A DNA stretch of 10,939 bases. It comes from Thermoplasmata archaeon (GTDB taxonomy: Archaea; Thermoplasmatota; Thermoplasmata; UBA10834). How positions within the stretch are numbered: the stretch's first letter is position 1; every line of letters starts with the position of its first letter. The notes beneath the pieces were generated by a model. The model was not told the origin of the DNA, did no database searches, and saw only the letters and a list, made by a program, of their open reading frames with translations. Below are positions 8,150 through 10,939 of the stretch, one piece after another. A program made the translations under genes and the position numbers. The DNA is taken from assembly GCA_022865445.1 (NCBI GenBank), contig JALHSX010000036.1, positions 1-10,939 of the forward strand. The letters are read 5' to 3'.

Positions 8150-8157
8150 ATTTAAAT
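8150..8157. promoter_or_regulatory. Shared bidirectional TATA box (ATTTAAAT)
   Basis: ATTTAAAT is the core of a perfect 10-bp palindrome (CATTTAAATG, 8149-8158) and the only strongly AT-rich element in the 52-bp gap. Its centre is about 25 bases before the tes ATG and about 28 bases before the regulator ATG on the other strand. This matches the spacing of an archaeal TATA box to a transcription start at the first base of each coding region. Neither gene has a Shine-Dalgarno motif. Both transcripts are therefore predicted to be leaderless, and to compete for or share TBP at one box. Confidence 0.65.
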
Positions 8158-8177
8158 GATTCCCTGCGGATTGTGCT

Positions 8178-9746
8178 ATGGGATGCGGTTCCATGCTAAC
8201 TAGAAAGAGCGCTATACCGCCCGGGTTGCCGAAGACAACAGAGAGCCTGTGCCCTGAGTGTCTTATGATTATTCCGGCGACACTGCGGGAGGACAATGGC
8301 AAGGTCTTGATGGAGAAGTCTTGCCCGAAGCACGGCGACTTCAGGGACGTTGTCTGGTCCGACGCGGAGATGTACAAGAGAGTCGAGAAGTGGGCCAAGG
8401 ATGGAATCGGCGTCGAGAACCCAGCTATACCAAAAGCCAAGCAATGCCCCTTCGATTGCGGTCTATGCGACCTGCACCTGAGCCACACGGGGCTGGCCAA
8501 CGTCGACCTTACCAACAGATGCAACCTCAAGTGCCCGATTTGTTTCGCTAACGCGAACTCTGCGGGGTATGTGTTCGAGCCCGACTACGACACAATCGTC
8601 AAGATGCTCAAGGTGCTTCGATCTCAGAGACCGGTTCCCACGCCAGCGGTCCAGTTCTCGGGCGGCGAGCCTACGATCCACCCGAGATTCTTGGACATCA
8701 TAAAGGCCGCGAAGGAACTTGGGTTCGCCCAGGTCCAGGTCGCGACGAACGGGATCAAATTCGCTGAGAGCATCGATTTCTGCCAGAAGGCCAGCGACGC
8801 GGGACTCAACACTGTGTATCTCCAGTTCGACGGTCTGAGATCCGAGATCTACAAGCGTGCGAGGGGTGTGGACCTGCTCAAGACCAAGAAGAAGGTCATC
8901 GAGAACTTCAGGAAGGTTGAGCACCATTCGTCCATCGTATTTGTCCCGACAATCGTGAAGGGCCTCAATGACGATCAGGTATGGCCTATACTCCACTACG
9001 CGCTCGAGAACATGGACGTCGTCAGGGGCGTGAACTTCCAGCCAGTCGCATTCACTGGAAGGATAGACAAGGACGAGCTGGAGAAGGGGAGATACACGCT
9101 GCCTGATCTGGCGAAGGACATGGAGAGACAATCGAACGGCAAGATCAGGATGATGGATTGGTACCCCGTCCCCGCCGTGGCAGCTATATCTGAGCTCTGG
9201 ATGGCGCTGTACGGCGGCGCGAAGGTCACACTCACCACGCATGTGCACTGTGGCATCGCGACCTACATGTTCGTCAAGGACGCCGACAACATCATTCCTG
9301 TCACAAGGTTCGTGGATGTCGAGCCCCTGTTCGATGAACTCTACCAGCTCGCTCAGAGTGCCGGGGGCAAGAAGATCAAGGCGCTCTCGAAGGTCAAGGC
9401 GTTCAGCTTGTTGAGGAAGTACCTGAAGAAGGACGAACTTCCGGATGGGATGAGCTCCACACAGTTCCTGAAAGCTCTCAGGGGCGTTCTCTCAGAGGAG
9501 ACCAAGAGCGAGCTGGCCAGCTTCAGCTGGCAGATGATGTACGTAGGGGCGATGCATTTCATGGACTCTTACAACTACGACATAGAACGAGTCAAGAGAT
9601 GCATGATACACTACACGACGCCGGACGGCAAGATCATCCCGTTCTGCGCCTACAACTCCGGTCCCGTCTACAGGACGGAGGTGGAGAAGAAGTTCTCGGT
9701 GCCGCTGGCCGAGTGGAGAAAGAAGCACGGCAATGAGTACACGTGA
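8178..9746 (+). CDS. tes: Radical SAM tetraether lipid synthase (Tes-like)
   Basis: This 522-residue protein is expected to join the isoprenoid tails of two archaeol-type lipids by radical chemistry, forming membrane-spanning tetraethers at the cytoplasmic membrane. The radical SAM cluster motif is C115-x3-C119-x2-C122 (RCNLKCPICFANANS), followed by SGGEP at 161-165. Further cysteines fit the several metal centres known from the Methanocaldococcus Tes structure (three [4Fe-4S] clusters and one rubredoxin-like iron). They are an N-terminal C25-x2-C28 with C49 and H52, a second CX3CX2C at C90, C94 and C97, and C358, C475 and C490. Cluster assignment is my inference. The length is typical of the family. 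Being followed by ferredoxin and geranylgeranyl reductase genes, the same order as I recall in Methanosarcina, strongly supports the call. Start ATG 8178 is favoured by TATA spacing; ATG 8193 is possible. It ends in TGA inside the ferredoxin gene. An uncharacterised relative acting on another substrate remains possible. Confidence 0.88.
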   Translation: MGCGSMLTRKSAIPPGLPKTTESLCPECLMIIPATLREDNGKVLMEKSCPKHGDFRDVVWSDAEMYKRVEKWAKDGIGVENPAIPKAKQCPFDCGLCDLHLSHTGLANVDLTNRCNLKCPICFANANSAGYVFEPDYDTIVKMLKVLRSQRPVPTPAVQFSGGEPTIHPRFLDIIKAAKELGFAQVQVATNGIKFAESIDFCQKASDAGLNTVYLQFDGLRSEIYKRARGVDLLKTKKKVIENFRKVEHHSSIVFVPTIVKGLNDDQVWPILHYALENMDVVRGVNFQPVAFTGRIDKDELEKGRYTLPDLAKDMERQSNGKIRMMDWYPVPAVAAISELWMALYGGAKVTLTTHVHCGIATYMFVKDADNIIPVTRFVDVEPLFDELYQLAQSAGGKKIKALSKVKAFSLLRKYLKKDELPDGMSSTQFLKALRGVLSEETKSELASFSWQMMYVGAMHFMDSYNYDIERVKRCMIHYTTPDGKIIPFCAYNSGPVYRTEVEKKFSVPLAEWRKKHGNEYT

Positions 9747-9951
9747 GTTGATCCTCATGGGAAAGGAATTGGACGAGTTCGATGTCGATGTCACGAAGTG
9801 CATGCACTGCGGTGCCTGCGTCGGTTCGTGCCCTGTGAATGCCATCTACCTCAACGAGGTGGTGCTGGAGTTCAATGACGACTGCACGATGTGCAAGCGG
9901 TGCATCAAGGTCTGCCCTGTCGGGGCGATCAAGCTGGCCGGGGGGATGTAG
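9733..9951 (+). CDS. 2x[4Fe-4S] ferredoxin, likely electron donor to geranylgeranyl reductase
   Basis: This 72-residue soluble protein has two complete CX2CX2CX3CP motifs: C23, C26, C29, C33 and C51, C54, C57, C61. It should therefore carry two low-potential [4Fe-4S] clusters. About 20 residues precede the first cluster. The ATG at 9733 overlaps the end of tes by 14 nt in another frame, which suggests translational coupling; ATG 9757 is an alternative giving 64 residues. In Methanosarcina a ferredoxin encoded beside geranylgeranyl reductase is needed for full reduction of lipid chains, and the same arrangement here points to that role. It may also supply Tes. The gene ends in TAG, unlike every other complete gene in the window, and that TAG directly abuts the in-frame ATG of the reductase. 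Confidence 0.92.
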   Translation: MSTRELILMGKELDEFDVDVTKCMHCGACVGSCPVNAIYLNEVVLEFNDDCTMCKRCIKVCPVGAIKLAGGM

Positions 9952-10939
9952 ATGGCAGAATACGATGTTGTCGTCGTCGGCGCTGGACCTGCTGGCTCCA
10001 TGACCGCCAAATGGGCTGCCAAGGGCGGTGCGCGGGTATTGATGGTAGAGAAGAGGCAGGAAATAGGCTCGCCGGTCAGATGCGGCGAGGGGATATCGAG
10101 ATCGTGGTTGGACTCGGTGGGCATCACTCTGGATGCGAAGAGTGTGGCGCGCCAGGTCAAGGGGGCCAAGATCGTTGCCCCAAACGGTTCGTCGTTCTAC
10201 CTCTCCTAGAAGATGGCTGGCAACGAGGTCGGCATCGTACTTGAGAGAGTCTTCTTCGACAAGCTCCTCGCAAGGGATGCTGTGAAGGCCGGAGCGGACC
10301 TGATGTTGAAGACCTCAGCGGTCAAACTGCTGAAGACGGGCGACAAGGTGACCGGAGTCACGATCAAGTCCTGGGGCGAGACGAAGGACATCAAGTGTGG
10401 CTGTGTCGTCGGCGCGGACGGGTACGAGTCACAGGTCGGCAGGTGGGCTGGCATCAACACCAATCTGGCGCCAAGAGACATCACAAGCTGCTTCCAATAC
10501 AGGTTGACGAACATCAACCACGAAGCGGACTACTGCGAATTCGTACTTGGGAGCAAGGCTCCCGGCGGGTACATCTGGATCTTCCCAAAGAGTGAAGATA
10601 CTGCCAACGTCGGAATCGGGATGCAGCTCACGAAGCTGAAGGACCCCGCTGACGTGAAGAAGTATCTGGACAAGTACATCCAGAACGACCCGCGGCTGAA
10701 GAAAGGCAGGCCCCTCGAGCTGGTCAGCGGCGCGGTCTCGATATGCGCACCCATCGACAAGACGACCGGGAGCGGGATACTCCTGGTGGGGGACGCGGCC
10801 AGACAGATAGACCCGATAACCGGTGGGGGAATATCGAACAGCTGCAAGGCGGCCAAGGTGGCAGGCGAGGTGCTCGCGAGGGCGACGAGAGAGAAGGACT
10901 TCAGCGAGAGGTCCCTCCAGAGGTATGAGAAAGGCTGGA
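9952..10939 (+). CDS. Geranylgeranyl reductase (GGR), with in-frame TAG; cut off by window end
   Basis: This FAD-dependent reductase is expected to saturate the geranylgeranyl chains of archaeal ether lipids at the membrane. Motifs in order are the dinucleotide-binding GAGPAG (10-15), EKR and RCGEGIS (33-49), AGNEVG near 89-94, VVGADG near 152-157, YIWIFPK near 207-213, and the FAD/phosphate motif GDAARQIDPITGGGI near 280-294. All are characteristic of archaeal GGRs. The frame runs 329 codons to the window edge (last residues RYEKGW), so by comparison with the roughly 400-residue Thermoplasma enzyme some 65 residues are missing. Codon 86 is TAG (10207-10209), yet the same frame continues with intact family sequence on both sides and no indel is needed. 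Either the codon is read through or decoded, the gene is split (an ATG lies at 10213), or it is a nonsense mutation or base error. It starts immediately after the ferredoxin stop and is third in the lipid operon. Confidence 0.85.
10207..10209 (+). other. In-frame amber codon (TAG) inside the GGR gene
   Basis: The codon interrupts GGR between SSFYLS and KMAGNEVG, in the stretch joining the N-terminal FAD-binding part to the conserved AGNEVG motif. In the Thermoplasma enzyme, as I remember it, this stretch has the same length with an ordinary residue at the TAG position, in a segment that is not strongly conserved, so an inserted amino acid would be tolerated. No frame change occurs here. A pyrrolysine codon, a suppressed stop, a true nonsense mutation and a sequencing error all fit the DNA. 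Confidence 0.9.

Noticed and set aside
8463..9248. Minus-strand ORF of 261 codons opposite tes
   Set aside because: It is antisense to the core of the radical SAM gene, is rich in Arg, Val, Leu and His, has no recognisable domain, and tes has strong motif support.
10213..10939. Separate gene starting at ATG 10213, making GGR a two-gene split protein
   Set aside because: Not excluded, but the split would fall inside the FAD-binding fold and the frame is unchanged across the TAG. No TATA or ribosome binding site precedes 10213, so one interrupted gene is the simpler reading.
1..10939. tRNA, rRNA, CRISPR, insertion sequence or attachment-site signatures
   Set aside because: I saw no cloverleaf-like segments, regularly spaced direct repeats, transposase motifs or terminal inverted repeats by eye. 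Coding regions fill nearly the whole window.

Overview
The window looks archaeal, and probably euryarchaeal in the broad sense; a Thermoplasmata-like lineage is a guess from gene content and roughly 57% GC, not a placement. Three things support an archaeal source: a tetraether-lipid operon (radical SAM tetraether synthase, ferredoxin, geranylgeranyl reductase), a TrmB-family regulator, and an AT-rich TATA-like palindrome placed for leaderless transcription, with no clear Shine-Dalgarno sites. There are no tRNA or rRNA genes, insertion sequences or CRISPR arrays visible.

Left part (1-7401): a small unrecognised ORF runs off the left edge and converges on a CPA2 (Kef/NapA-like) cation:proton antiporter on the minus strand. 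Upstream of that antiporter, also on the minus strand, is a very large gene of about 1460 codons. It encodes a secreted or surface protein with a pilin-like hydrophobic N-terminus, long amphipathic helices and one lamin-tail domain near the C-terminus. A second CPA2 antiporter, paralogous to the first, diverges from this giant gene.

Right part (7379-10939): a TrmB-type regulator (minus) overlaps the end of the second antiporter by 23 bp and is transcribed divergently from the lipid operon. The 52-bp gap between the regulator and tes holds one symmetric TATA-like box (ATTTAAAT), correctly spaced for leaderless starts on both sides. It also holds a perfect inverted repeat TGTAGC-N7-GCTACA, a good candidate operator. 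The operon is tes, then a 2x[4Fe-4S] ferredoxin overlapping it by 14 nt, then a geranylgeranyl reductase starting directly after the ferredoxin stop. Its expected roles are tetraether coupling of lipid tails (Tes), saturation of isoprenoid chains (GGR) and electron supply to GGR (ferredoxin).

Most unusual point: the reductase reading frame contains an amber codon (TAG) at codon 86, yet the frame and the family motifs continue intact to the window edge. The ferredoxin also ends in TAG, in the same frame and directly abutting the reductase ATG, while the other six genes all end in TGA. The competing explanations are amber readthrough or pyrrolysine insertion (which could even give a ferredoxin-reductase fusion), a split gene, a true nonsense mutation, and a base-call error. 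The sequence alone cannot decide between them.
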